Shown here: positions 23,940-32,455 of the stretch, piece by piece | How the letters are laid out: each line of letters opens with the position of its first letter | How positions within the stretch are numbered: the first letter of the stretch is position 1 | Source: DASXHD01 sp036488725 | GTDB lineage: Bacteria > Myxococcota_A > Polyangia > Polyangiales > Polyangiaceae | Assembly: GCA_036488725.1 (NCBI GenBank) | Contig: DASXHD010000139.1 | Location: 1-64,000 of the forward strand | Length of the DNA: 64,000 bases | Direction of reading: 5' to 3' | The notes under the pieces: model-generated | What the model was told of the DNA's origin: nothing | What the model saw: the letters and a program-made list of their open reading frames with translations, nothing else | Databases searched by the model: none | Made by a program: the position numbers and the translations under genes

Positions 23940-24415
23940 GATTTGCGCTTCCGAACTCTAGCGTGGATGCGCACGACGAGATACACGACGACGAGCGCGT
24001 TCAGAACGAGCGCGACGACGCGCGTCGCGGTCGGCCGTTCGGCGAGCTCGTACACCTCGAAGGGCATGAACGACGTCGTCACGAGGACCGTCAGCCACTC
24101 CGACCACGACGTTCGCAAAAGGAGCGCCGTGCCCTCCGTCGCGAACACCGCGGCGTAGACGACGCACGCGATCGCGAAGAGCTCGAGCTTGTGCGCGCTG
24201 AGCCCGTGGACGCGCTCGATCGACGCGCGCGCGAGGTGGCTGCCCGGGTCGATGCCGATGCGCTCGAAGAAGCGAATGGTCTGGCCCGTCGCGTCACCAC
24301 GCCGCGCCCGCGACAGGATGACCGCGGCGCCGAGGAGCGCGAGCGTCTTCACGATCTTGAAGACGCCGATCACCCGGACGCCCGTAGCAGATTGCTCCAT
24401 GTGGCCGAGACCCAT
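23936..24415 (-). CDS. DUF2127-family membrane protein
   Basis: A 159-residue protein with four hydrophobic segments (about 15-35, 75-98, 103-120, 130-150). The N-terminal GVRVIGVFKIVKTLALLGAA and central LELFAIACVVYAAVFATEG match the DUF2127 pattern; the family is of unknown function. It overlaps the next downstream gene by four bases. ATG 24415 is taken as start; MEQ at 24400 is an alternative. Confidence 0.8.
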   Translation of the reverse strand: MGLGHMEQSATGVRVIGVFKIVKTLALLGAAVILSRARRGDATGQTIRFFERIGIDPGSHLARASIERVHGLSAHKLELFAIACVVYAAVFATEGTALLLRTSWSEWLTVLVTTSFMPFEVYELAERPTATRVVALVLNALVVVYLVVRIHARVRKRKS

Positions 24416-24460
24416 CCACGCGTCGTGCCACGCAACGAGTCAGCGATCTCGGCGCATGCG

Positions 24461-25063
24461 TCAGCGCAGCAAACCGTCGTCGACGATTCGCGGAGCGCAC
24501 GTCGGCGCGCCGGGCGCGTGGTTCGTGCAGTCGATCACGGCGGTCGCGTCGCATCCTCGGACGAGCACCAGCGCACCGACCTGCGATTCGTGATCGAGCT
24601 CGGCGCGCAACCGTGCGCGCCAGAGCTTCACACGTTCGGCGTCGGCCGCGATGTCGTCGGGCGGCGCGATCGAGTCGGTCGCGACGACCGCTCGAACGCG
24701 ATCGACCGGACAAGATTTTTGCGTCGCGAAAGCCTCGCGCGCGCGCGCCGCGTAGTCGGTCGCGCAGCCGGGCGTTTCGCACCAAATCGTTTGCGCGCAA
24801 GTCGTCGGGAGCAACGTCTCGCCCGAGTAACCGGCCGATTCGCACCGGTAGAGCGTGTGCACGCCGCAGCCGCGCATCTCCCACGCTTCCTCGCCCGATC
24901 GCTGGAGGCTCGGCGCCGTCGAGCCCGCAGGCAACAAGTCCGGTCGCGCGACGACGACCGAAGGATCGCAGCCGTGATCTTGGACGAATTGATGTCGCGC
25001 GATGCCGCCGGTGCCGACGCATCCCGCGAGAAAAATCGCGCAACCAATCTTCGCTGAGCTCAT
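24461..25063 (-). CDS. Cys-rich lipoprotein, hypothetical
   Basis: A 200-residue lipoprotein with a short signal peptide ending at lipobox LAGC (residue 15) and at least ten further Cys spread along the mature protein (HGCDP, RGCGVHTLYRCES, TTCAQTIWCETPGCATDY, RGCDAT, IDCTN, TCAPR). The even spacing of Cys pairs suggests several disulfides. It resembles no known family. Neighbouring genes on the same strand are the DUF2127 unit downstream and the DUF1444 gene upstream. Confidence 0.7.
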   Translation of the reverse strand: MSSAKIGCAIFLAGCVGTGGIARHQFVQDHGCDPSVVVARPDLLPAGSTAPSLQRSGEEAWEMRGCGVHTLYRCESAGYSGETLLPTTCAQTIWCETPGCATDYAARAREAFATQKSCPVDRVRAVVATDSIAPPDDIAADAERVKLWRARLRAELDHESQVGALVLVRGCDATAVIDCTNHAPGAPTCAPRIVDDGLLR

Positions 25064-25088
25064 TCCCGCGCAACGGAGAAGAACACGC

Positions 25089-25877
25089 TCACTGACCCGA
25101 AGCCAGCTCCCAGCCGCCCGCGGTCACGCGAAAGACGTGGCTCGTGAGAAACGTCTCTTCCACTTCGGTCGACTGCGCGACGACCTGTTCGAGGATCGGA
25201 ACCAAACGCGGGTCATTCGGCGTGATGAAGAATCGCGAAGGCGCCGGCATCGCCAAAAGGAACGAACCTCTGAACGTCGCGAGCAACCGCGCGATGATCT
25301 TCTGGTCGGCGAAGAGCGAGGTCGCGACCATGCTGCCTTCGTGGTTCGTCAGCACCGGCGCGTCTTTGAACATGGGCCCTACGCCGAGCGACTCGAGCGT
25401 GAGACCCAAGTTCGCGACGGCGTGCGTACGAAGTGTCGCGAGCGACAGCTCGTGCTCGACGAGGTCCTCGGGCTTGACGTTCTGGATGCGACCGCCGCCG
25501 CGGCATCCGTAAAAAAGATGGAGGCCGGGCGCGAGCGGCTCGGTCACGACCATGTCGGCCGGAAGGCGTCGAAGTTTTTCCTCCGGCCAAACCAAGACGA
25601 CGACGTCGTCCAACGAGAACGTGCGCTCCGCGGCGCGTTCGTCGGCGGCTTCGCGCAGTTTTTCTGCGGTTTGCGCGACCGCGCCGAGCACGTCCTCTCG
25701 CCACGTGGGGCTCGCGCGGCGAATGACATCGTGGAGGTTCCAACGAATCTCACGCGTGCCCTTTTTGACGGTGAGGCTCGCGTCGCCAAGTCGCTCGACT
25801 TCGAAATCGGGCAACGTGTGGCGAATGGCAGCTTCGGCAAAGCTCAGAACTTCGGTGGGCTGGAGCGGATCCGGCAT
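25089..25877 (-). CDS. DUF1444-family protein (YtpQ-like)
   Basis: A 262-residue soluble protein. The family pattern is seen as FAEAAIRHTLPDFEVERL near the N-terminus, VVTEPLAPGLHLFYGC in the middle and FFITPNDPRLVPILEQVV near the end. The function of the family is unknown. ATG 25877 was chosen as start because the ten residues in front of it are basic and not family-like. It is separated by 39 bp from the propeller lipoprotein upstream. Confidence 0.75.
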   Translation of the reverse strand: MPDPLQPTEVLSFAEAAIRHTLPDFEVERLGDASLTVKKGTREIRWNLHDVIRRASPTWREDVLGAVAQTAEKLREAADERAAERTFSLDDVVVLVWPEEKLRRLPADMVVTEPLAPGLHLFYGCRGGGRIQNVKPEDLVEHELSLATLRTHAVANLGLTLESLGVGPMFKDAPVLTNHEGSMVATSLFADQKIIARLLATFRGSFLLAMPAPSRFFITPNDPRLVPILEQVVAQSTEVEETFLTSHVFRVTAGGWELASGQ

Positions 25878-25916
25878 GGTCCGACGTCGTACGTCGAACG
25901 CACCCAAATCTACCCC

Positions 25917-26837
25917 TCAATTCACCGGCGGCGGGCCCGCGTCGGTCGGCGCGCTCGGAACGCACGTCGACTGGCCGGCGCCGGTGATGGAGATGGGCGC
26001 CGTCCCGATGTTCTTCGTCGTGTTCGCGACCGGATCGTACTCGTAGACGACGTCTTCCTCGAATGCGTAGAAGCGCCCTCCGAAATATGCGAGCGCCTGG
26101 TTGCCGCCGCCGCTCGCGTTCGGGATCGTGTACGTCTTCTTCACCGCGGCGGTCGCCGGGTTGATGTCGTAGAGGTGGAGGGTCGGCGCGTCGTTCAGGA
26201 AGTAGAGCGTGCCGTCGCCGTTCGTCGTCATGTCGCCGAGAATGCCCGCGACGTTCGGCGTGCCGATCTTGGTGAACGTGCTCTTCGCGGTGTCGAACTT
26301 GGCGAGCTCGCCGCTGCTTTGTCCGAGCATGAAGAGGCTCGTGTCGTCGCACGTGAGGCCGGTGAACGAGAGCGCGAAATCATCGAAGCCGTTTTGCGGC
26401 GTCCACGTTCCGAGCGCGGAGCACTGCGCGTTGAGCGTGCTCGTCTTGTAGACGCTGCCGCCGTCGCCGACGACCCACGCCGTGCCGTTGCGGTCGACGG
26501 TCATGTGCGTCGGGAACGTCGTGCACGAGAGCGTGCCGACGAGCTTGAACGTGAACGTCGGCGGCCAAAAGCTATAGAGCTTCGCGCTCGGACCCGTGAC
26601 GTAAATGTATTGAGCGTTCGCCGGGCAGCAGTCGTCGCTCGCGTCGACCGGCGGCGGTCCCGAATCGCTCGGCGGGCTCGAATCGCCGAACACCGGCGGC
26701 TCCGTCGTCACGTCGTCCGGACCGCCGGAGTCGTTGCCGCCGATGCCTCCGTCGAAGCCAGTGCCCGTGCTTCCGCCGCACGCCCAAATCAGCGCCACGC
26801 TGCTCACCCCGACTCCGAGCGCTCTGATTCGCATCAT
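25917..26837 (-). CDS. Beta-propeller lipoprotein
   Basis: A 306-residue lipoprotein with lipobox IWAC and a Gly/Asp/Pro linker to about residue 75. The body contains blade-like repeats (THMTVDRNGTAWVVGD, TTNGDGTLYFLND, QALAYFGGRFYAFEED). It is a paralogue of the partial gene at 1-654 (LNAQCSALGTW, ISITGAGQSTCVP). The first ATG of an ATG-ATG pair is used, with GAGGTC just in front. Probably a surface protein; ligand unknown. Confidence 0.85.
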   Translation of the reverse strand: MMRIRALGVGVSSVALIWACGGSTGTGFDGGIGGNDSGGPDDVTTEPPVFGDSSPPSDSGPPPVDASDDCCPANAQYIYVTGPSAKLYSFWPPTFTFKLVGTLSCTTFPTHMTVDRNGTAWVVGDGGSVYKTSTLNAQCSALGTWTPQNGFDDFALSFTGLTCDDTSLFMLGQSSGELAKFDTAKSTFTKIGTPNVAGILGDMTTNGDGTLYFLNDAPTLHLYDINPATAAVKKTYTIPNASGGGNQALAYFGGRFYAFEEDVVYEYDPVANTTKNIGTAPISITGAGQSTCVPSAPTDAGPPPVN

Positions 26838-26915
26838 GACCTCATGCTACCGCCGCTGCACATCGCGAGCGAATCCTTTTGCCGCGATCGAACGTCTTCA
26901 TACCGGAGAGACACC

Positions 26916-27230
26916 ATGGCCGCTCGCATGCTCGTCATTTACAAAACGCCGCAAGATCCCGCCGCGTTCGAAAAGCATTATTTCGAGGTGCATATCCCAC
27001 TCGCGAAGAGGCTTCCCGGCTTACGCAAATACGAGGTGAGCCGCGGCCCGATTACGTCGCTCGCGGGCGCCGAGGCCTACATGGTGGGGACGCTGCACTT
27101 CGACGATCTCGGCGCCATGCGCGCGGCTTTCGCGAGCGAAGAGGGCAAAGCGTGCGCGGCCGACCGGCGGAAATTCGCGCCCGACCCGACGTCGTTTCAG
27201 ATGCTTCTATTCGAGGATCGCGCGGTGTGA
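26916..27230 (+). CDS. EthD-family protein
   Basis: A 104-residue soluble protein, normal for EthD, starting at ATG 26916 with GGAGAG six bases upstream. Motifs: MLVIYKTPQDPAAFEKHY ... HIPLAKRLPGLRKYEVSRG at the N-terminus and YMVGTLHFDDLGAMRAAFAS in the middle, which make the dimeric ferredoxin-like alpha/beta fold. The family includes accessory proteins for ethyl tert-butyl ether degradation and small isomerase or reductase-like enzymes; substrate unknown. The preceding open frame is not protein-like. Confidence 0.85.
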   Translation: MAARMLVIYKTPQDPAAFEKHYFEVHIPLAKRLPGLRKYEVSRGPITSLAGAEAYMVGTLHFDDLGAMRAAFASEEGKACAADRRKFAPDPTSFQMLLFEDRAV

Positions 27231-27237
27231 AAAACGA

Positions 27238-28200
27238 TCACGGGTGCTGCGCTGATTCGAGCGTTCCCGCTCCGTCGTCGAAGTAGAGCGTCGAGCAGTC
27301 GGTGTTGACCTGGGCGTCGGGCCGCGCGCCGAGGTTCGTGAACTGATTCATCGTGGTCGCGTCCCACGCGAAGAAGCCGATCATCTCGACGTCGGTGGTC
27401 TCGTCCCAATAGAAGAGCGCGCGGCCGTCGACCGAGATGCCCGTCGGGCGACGCGCCTTGCCGCCGACCATTTGCGTCTCGGGTTGCACGGCGAACGGAT
27501 TGCTCGTCGGCCAGACGTCGGTCGGCATCACGCGACGGGCCATGCGGAGCCCGTCGTTGCCGCCGCCGACCCATCGCAAGAGGAGCATCGTGCTCGACGG
27601 GCTGAGCACGACGTCGGACACGTTCGTTCCGCTGGGGACTTCCGCGTTCACCGCATCGAGCACTGGATCGGACGTCGCGGCGAACGCGTCTCCGATTTGC
27701 GCGCGCTCGAACGCGACGAGCGAGCGATGATCCGTGCCCACGGCGTAGATCGCGAGGCCATTGCTGGTCAGCGCCACGCGTTCGCCGAGCGCGAAGCCGC
27801 CGGTGATGCTTTGTGGCGCGCCCCACGGCGACGTCGTGTCGTCGCGGTCGGCCCAGTGAATGACGTCGTCGGACGTCGTAACCCACGCGATGGTCGTCTC
27901 CGCGCCGTCGATCGACGCGAGCGCCGCTGCGCCGGTGGTCAGCGCGAGCGGGGAGCCCGCGGCCCACGTCTTCGCGGGATTGCACGCAGCGGTCGCGTCG
28001 GGAATCGGACCGCCGCCGTCGTCCTCGGCCGCGTCCGCCTCGTTCGCTCCGTCCGAAGCGTCGGCTCCGTCCGGACCGCTGTCGTCGTAGACGAGATCCG
28101 ACGCGTCGGTGCCAGCGCCGGCATCGCCCTGACCGAGGGGCGGCGGCGCTGGAGCGCTACACCCGAGCACGACGAGACCGAGCAACGCGACGCGCTTCAT
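27238..28200 (-). CDS. Beta-propeller lipoprotein
   Basis: A 320-residue lipoprotein. The start ATG 28200 overlaps the stop of the upstream gene (ATGA at 28197-28200). Signal peptide MKRVALLGLVVLGC, an Asp/Ala/Gly linker to about residue 70, then propeller-like repeats typical of TolB/WD40-like folds (SPSSTMLLLRWVGGG, SVDGRALFYWDETTD, NTDCSTLYFDDGAGT). It is presumably an exported partner of the 1016-residue haem-containing lipoprotein in the same operon. Confidence 0.85.
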   Translation of the reverse strand: MKRVALLGLVVLGCSAPAPPPLGQGDAGAGTDASDLVYDDSGPDGADASDGANEADAAEDDGGGPIPDATAACNPAKTWAAGSPLALTTGAAALASIDGAETTIAWVTTSDDVIHWADRDDTTSPWGAPQSITGGFALGERVALTSNGLAIYAVGTDHRSLVAFERAQIGDAFAATSDPVLDAVNAEVPSGTNVSDVVLSPSSTMLLLRWVGGGNDGLRMARRVMPTDVWPTSNPFAVQPETQMVGGKARRPTGISVDGRALFYWDETTDVEMIGFFAWDATTMNQFTNLGARPDAQVNTDCSTLYFDDGAGTLESAQHP

Positions 28201-31200
28201 TGTCCGTCCTCGCAGTCGTAGTTTTGGCGCCACTGGCTCAAGATGGGCGTCGCCTCCGGTTGCGTCGTCTTCGGAACGAACGTCACGGTCACGCGGAGGT
28301 AATTCTCCGAAAACTGCCCGGTGTTTCTCAACGCTTGGTCGACGGTGATCGGACCGCTCGCCCACGTCGTCGTGACGGCAGGCGGCGGCGCCATCGTGCC
28401 GATCGCGACGTTCGTCCCGTAGCTGTCGCTCGAGAGATTCTTCGTCGCGGCCTGGAAGACGAGCGACGTGCCCACCGGCGTCGCGCCCTGCCACTCGAAG
28501 AATCTCCACACCGGGATCTTGCCGGTCGGACAATTCGCGGTGTACTCGCGGACGAACTGCGTCTGCGCGTAATTGATGATCGGCGGCGGCACCGCGCACG
28601 TCCCGTTCGAGCAGCGCGAGCCCGACGAGAAGTTGCAGCAGTTCGCGTCGGTCGTGCACGAGCCACCGTCGGGGCTGCACGAACCGCCGGCGGTCGACAC
28701 GCAGTGCTTCACCGGCGGATTCGTGATCGGCGTGTCGAGCTTGCAGATGGCGGTCTGCGGGTTGGCGGCGCCGCCGCAACAATCGAGATCCGTGTCGCAG
28801 ACGTTGCTCTGCGTGAGCGGCGGTCCCGGCTGCTCGCACGCGTTGAGCGCGAAGTACGCGCGCGAGTTTCCGGCGAGGAGCTCTTGCCCGTTCAAGTAAA
28901 ACGCGGGGAAGCTCGGGTCGCTGCCGGCGGTCGGGTTGTTCGCGATCGCCGCGATCCAAATCTTTTTCGGCGTCGGCTGCTGGCTGATGTCGCGGTAGCG
29001 CGGGTCGCTGTAATAAGGATCGACGGTCGCGACGTTGCCGTACATGCGACGCGACGTGAACGCGATCCACGTGTAGCCGGCGGTCTGAATCGGAAGGACC
29101 GTGGGCTCGTAGTTGTAGACGGCGTCGTTGAAGTTGGTCGTGTTGATCGCGTGGCCGTTGGGGTCGTTGCCGGTGTAGAGCGGGTCGGACGAGAGGCCGT
29201 GGAGGTTCGCGCCCGCGGGCAAGTAGCCCGCGCCGTTGGCGTTCGCGAGCGCTGTCGCGACCGGCGTGCCGCTCGTGTTGACCCACCAGAGCTCGCCCGT
29301 CGCGCCCGTTTGGTTGCAGCTCGCGCCCTTCGAGTCGCAATTGGATCGCGTGAAGCCCCAGCCGCCGTCGCTGTTCGTGAGGATCTCGCGCTCGAAGACG
29401 ACGCCGTTTTGGCCCGTCGGCAGAAACGACGGCCACACCGCGTTGCCGCTCGCGGGCTTGTAGAGGTTCGTGAATTTCGAGAAGACCTTCGTCGTCGCGT
29501 TGAAGGTCATCATCGAGAGCGTGTGCGTGTCGCCGGTCGTGACGCCCGACGACGGGTTCGCGAGCGGCGCCGCGGTGCCGCCGAAAAAGTTGAACGCGAG
29601 CTCGGTGCCGTCGGGCGAGAACACCGGCGTGCCGGCGCGCAACGTCGAGAAGACGGTGCCGGTCGTGATCGCCGCGCCGCCGATCGTGTAGAGCCCGCTC
29701 TTGGTGTTGTTGAAGCTGAAGGCGTCGTCGGTGAACATGAACGACCCGTCCGGCGCGAGCGCGGGGAAGGCGAACTTGTTCGTGCCGACGGCGACCTCGG
29801 TGAGCGGGCTCTGCGTGAGGTCGTAACGAACGGCGGAGACGTCGTCGCTCTGCTCGGTCGCGAGCATGTTTCCGTTCGCCGAGACCGAGTGGCAAACGCG
29901 ACAACCGGGTCCGTCGCTCGCCGACGTGAAGCCGGCGACGACCGATGGTGCCGTCGCGCCCGGTGTCACGACGAGCGTCGCCGCGCCGAACCGCGCGCCG
30001 TTGTACGTCGCGCTGTAGTTCTGCACCAAATTGGTGCCATATGAGTTGTAATAAATCTTTCCTTTGAGCTGCCCGTTGGCAAAACGGATGTTGCGTGTCT
30101 GCTCCGTTCGTAGCTTGTTGCCGACGATGCGTTGAATTGCGATTTGCGCGGTGTCGCCCAGCGTGCTGCGGTTCTTGGCGACCGTTTGCTCGTAGGCGAA
30201 CCACACCGACTGCGGAATGATCGCGCGCGGCTGCGCCGCGATGAGCGTCGCGGGATTCGTCGTGTTTTCGGCCGTGATCTGCGACCAACTGAAGATCGTC
30301 GTGCCCGTCGGCGGATATCGAAGCGTGAACTTGACCGCGTTCGCCGTCGTTCCGCCGTTGGACCATTGCGGAAGAAGCGCGAGCTGCCCGAGCGGCAACA
30401 TCGTATTCGCGTACGGGTAGAGGATCGTGATGTTGTCGGCCGTCGCCGACCCCGTGAAGAGCGCAGGGTTCGTGTAGCCCGCGGGCGCATTCGACGTATC
30501 GACGACGTTGACCACGACGTCGACCGGAACCGCCGGCGACGAGAGCGTGCCCGCATAAGCGTTGATCGTGATGCGCCCCGCGACCGGCGTGACGACTTGC
30601 AAGAGACCCGTCGAGTCGATTTGCGAGATATCGAATTTGTCGTCGGTCCATAGCGCAGGAACGACTCCGTTGTAACAACCCACGGGCAAGAGCGACGGCG
30701 CGAACTGAACCGTGTTGATCGCCGACATGTTCGTGATCGTCAGCGTCGCCGACGGCGGCGTCACCGCGAGCGAGGAGCAAGTCGTCGACAGATATTGCAG
30801 CGAGCCGGTGATCTGAACGCCCGCGTCGGTCACCGTCAGACCCGCGCCCGCGTCGAGGTTCGTCGATGTGTCGACGTAGTTTTGACAAAGTGGATCGCAC
30901 GGATCGTCGTTGCACGCAGCGCTCTGACCGAGGCCGTCGGTGTGCAGGCTGCCGCCGTGAATCGTTTGACCGACGATTTGATCGCCGACGCACGCGCCCC
31001 ATGATCCGCCGGAGCACGTCGTCATCCCTTCGGAGCACGTCACGTAATCGCCGGTGCGCCGCACGACTTCGCCGCACGCCGCTTGCGCGCCTTCTTGTTT
31101 GCACGCGCAGCCCGCGTGAGGCGAGCCGTTGCACGACGAGGTCCCGACCTGCGAGCCGCCGCCGTCGTAGTCACCGAGCTGCCCTACCGATGACGATCCA

Positions 31201-31247
31201 CACGCGAGGAGCAGAGTCGAAAGCAGCAAAACGATCACAGTGCGCAT
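28197..31247 (-). CDS. 1016-residue TolB/WD40-like propeller lipoprotein with a haem c site
   Basis: Signal peptide with lipobox LLAC at about residue 16, then a Cys-rich region (residues 40-125), a strand-rich Ig-like region, and a C-terminal half with beta-propeller repeats (ALAPDGSFMFTDDAFSF, FSPDGTELAFNFFGG). A single haem-c motif CRVCH sits at residues 449-453 (C449, C452, H453), and near residues 815-870 are two Cys-rich knots (CDTDLDCCGG, CTTDANCCNF). It looks like an outer-surface redox or sensor protein. It is coupled to the propeller lipoprotein downstream. Confidence 0.85.
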   Translation of the reverse strand: MRTVIVLLLSTLLLACGSSSVGQLGDYDGGGSQVGTSSCNGSPHAGCACKQEGAQAACGEVVRRTGDYVTCSEGMTTCSGGSWGACVGDQIVGQTIHGGSLHTDGLGQSAACNDDPCDPLCQNYVDTSTNLDAGAGLTVTDAGVQITGSLQYLSTTCSSLAVTPPSATLTITNMSAINTVQFAPSLLPVGCYNGVVPALWTDDKFDISQIDSTGLLQVVTPVAGRITINAYAGTLSSPAVPVDVVVNVVDTSNAPAGYTNPALFTGSATADNITILYPYANTMLPLGQLALLPQWSNGGTTANAVKFTLRYPPTGTTIFSWSQITAENTTNPATLIAAQPRAIIPQSVWFAYEQTVAKNRSTLGDTAQIAIQRIVGNKLRTEQTRNIRFANGQLKGKIYYNSYGTNLVQNYSATYNGARFGAATLVVTPGATAPSVVAGFTSASDGPGCRVCHSVSANGNMLATEQSDDVSAVRYDLTQSPLTEVAVGTNKFAFPALAPDGSFMFTDDAFSFNNTKSGLYTIGGAAITTGTVFSTLRAGTPVFSPDGTELAFNFFGGTAAPLANPSSGVTTGDTHTLSMMTFNATTKVFSKFTNLYKPASGNAVWPSFLPTGQNGVVFEREILTNSDGGWGFTRSNCDSKGASCNQTGATGELWWVNTSGTPVATALANANGAGYLPAGANLHGLSSDPLYTGNDPNGHAINTTNFNDAVYNYEPTVLPIQTAGYTWIAFTSRRMYGNVATVDPYYSDPRYRDISQQPTPKKIWIAAIANNPTAGSDPSFPAFYLNGQELLAGNSRAYFALNACEQPGPPLTQSNVCDTDLDCCGGAANPQTAICKLDTPITNPPVKHCVSTAGGSCSPDGGSCTTDANCCNFSSGSRCSNGTCAVPPPIINYAQTQFVREYTANCPTGKIPVWRFFEWQGATPVGTSLVFQAATKNLSSDSYGTNVAIGTMAPPPAVTTTWASGPITVDQALRNTGQFSENYLRVTVTFVPKTTQPEATPILSQWRQNYDCEDGQ

Positions 31248-31338
31248 CAGAGCCCATGCTATCGAATCGGAGGCGCGTAGCGGTCATAAGAATTGCCAAT
31301 CTGATAAATCGCGTTACCACGTTAGGAGGGTGTGCTCG

Positions 31339-31797
31339 ATGTGGCCGCGTGTGCGTCCGCGACGATCGCGGCGGCTGGCGCGAGCGGACGACGATGCCGA
31401 AGGAGGCCTGATCTTGACGTTTCCCGGAGAGGTCGCCGTGCTCGCCAACGACGCGGGCGGGCTCGAGCTGCGCACGCCCGACGCGCTCGTCCGCAGGATC
31501 CCGAGCCGCGAGCGCGACGCGCTCACGAAACCGATGGAGCACGCCCTCCGCACCGCGACCGGGCTCGATCTCTTTTACGGCCCGAACCCGCTCGAGCCGA
31601 TCACCGACGCGAGGAGCTACGCGTTTCACGTCCCGGTGGATCCGAAGGTCCCCGCTGTCGACGTGAGCGGCGTCGTCGCGCCCGCGGGCAACCACGCCGC
31701 CGCCGCCGTCGGGCCCGCTCGCGAATCTCGCGGGCGCGAGTGCTCGCAGGCCGGATGTCTCGTGGGGGCTTGGGCGCGCTTGGGGTGGTCCTCGTGA
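31339..31797 (+). CDS. Hypothetical protein coupled to a TPR lipoprotein
   Basis: A reading frame of 152 residues from ATG 31339 with AGGAGG nine bases upstream; a second strong AAGGAGG precedes TTG 31414 in the same frame, so the start is uncertain. From 31414 the protein is normal-looking (LTFPGEVAVLANDAGGLE, then ATGLDLFYGPNPLEP), ending SYAFHVPVDPKVPAVDVSG and a low-complexity tail. No domain is recognised. Its stop overlaps the GTG start of the next gene (GTGA at 31794-31797). Confidence 0.5.
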   Translation: MWPRVRPRRSRRLARADDDAEGGLILTFPGEVAVLANDAGGLELRTPDALVRRIPSRERDALTKPMEHALRTATGLDLFYGPNPLEPITDARSYAFHVPVDPKVPAVDVSGVVAPAGNHAAAAVGPARESRGRECSQAGCLVGAWARLGWSS

Positions 31798-32116
31798 CGC
31801 GCGGGCTGCTGCTCGCCTTTGCGCTCGTCGCGTGTCGTTCGGCGTCGAGCGTCTCCACGACGCCGACGGTCGTGTCGAGCTTGCCTCCGGTCGACGCGAC
31901 CGTGCCGCAGCGATCGTCGCCCGTCGGGCTCTCCGTTTTCGACGCGCCGAGCGTGGCGGCGGTGGCCAAGAACGATCGCGGCGTGTCGCTGCTCTCGAAA
32001 GGAAGCTTCGACGACGCCGCGCGTGAGCTCGAGGCGGCCGTCGCTCTCGCGCCCGATTGGCCGCAGAGCGTTGACGCTCAGCGCAGCGCAGCGGCGAGCT
32101 CGAACGCGTCGCTGAA
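31794..32116 (+). pseudogene. TPR lipoprotein lacking its own stop (3' end lost)
   Basis: GTG 31794 (GTGA overlap with the gene before) starts a lipoprotein: TRGLLLAFALVAC is a good signal peptide, then a Ser/Thr/Val linker, then a TPR motif (NDRGVSLLSKGSFDDAAREL, ending in EAAVALAPDWPQ). After about residue 95 the sequence becomes Arg/Ala-rich and no stop appears before the convergent gene at 32117-32455, which the frame runs through to 32624. The most likely explanation is truncation or fusion of a larger TPR lipoprotein; a natural C-terminal overlap is less likely. Confidence 0.45.
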
Positions 32117-32455
32117 TCAGCGCGCGATGACGCGGGCGAGGGCGAGAGCTTGGCGGACTCGCGCGACGTCGAGGCCGGAGCGCGCGGCGATCTCGGGCGC
32201 GGTCGGCGTGCGTCCGAGCTCGGTGCGCAGCGCGCGCGCCGTTTGGAGGACCACGCCGAGGCGTTCTTCGCCGCCGCCGCCCGCGGGCGCGCGAACGACG
32301 ATCCCGCGCGACTCGAGCTCGGTGATGAGCGCGTCGACCTCGTCGGGCGCGGCGTTCGCGCGGCTGCACACGTCGCCGAGCGCGTCGATGTCGACGCCTC
32401 CGTCGGCGCTCGCCGCCACGAGCTCCGCGAGCGCGCGCTGCATCTCCGGTCTCAT
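32117..32455 (-). CDS. Orphan sigma70-region-like protein
   Basis: A 112-residue protein whose start ATG 32455 overlaps the stop of the upstream transporter (32452-32454). Residues 20-55 resemble sigma70 region 1.1 (VDIDALGDVCSRANAAPD ... LITELESRGIVV). Residues 74-110 resemble region 3 (LRTELGRTPTAPEIAARS, then LDVARVRQALAL). Regions 2 and 4, which bind -10 and -35, are absent, so it cannot act as an ordinary sigma factor. It may be a decoy, an anti-sigma-like modulator or a relic. Translational coupling to the symporter suggests a link to its regulation. Confidence 0.6.
   Translation of the reverse strand: MRPEMQRALAELVAASADGGVDIDALGDVCSRANAAPDEVDALITELESRGIVVRAPAGGGGEERLGVVLQTARALRTELGRTPTAPEIAARSGLDVARVRQALALARVIAR

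Noticed and set aside
28200..31134. Extension of the 27238-28200 frame to 31134
   Set aside because: The extension is an Arg/His-rich out-of-frame reading of the 1016-residue lipoprotein gene; a clear signal peptide starts at 28200 with ATGA overlap.
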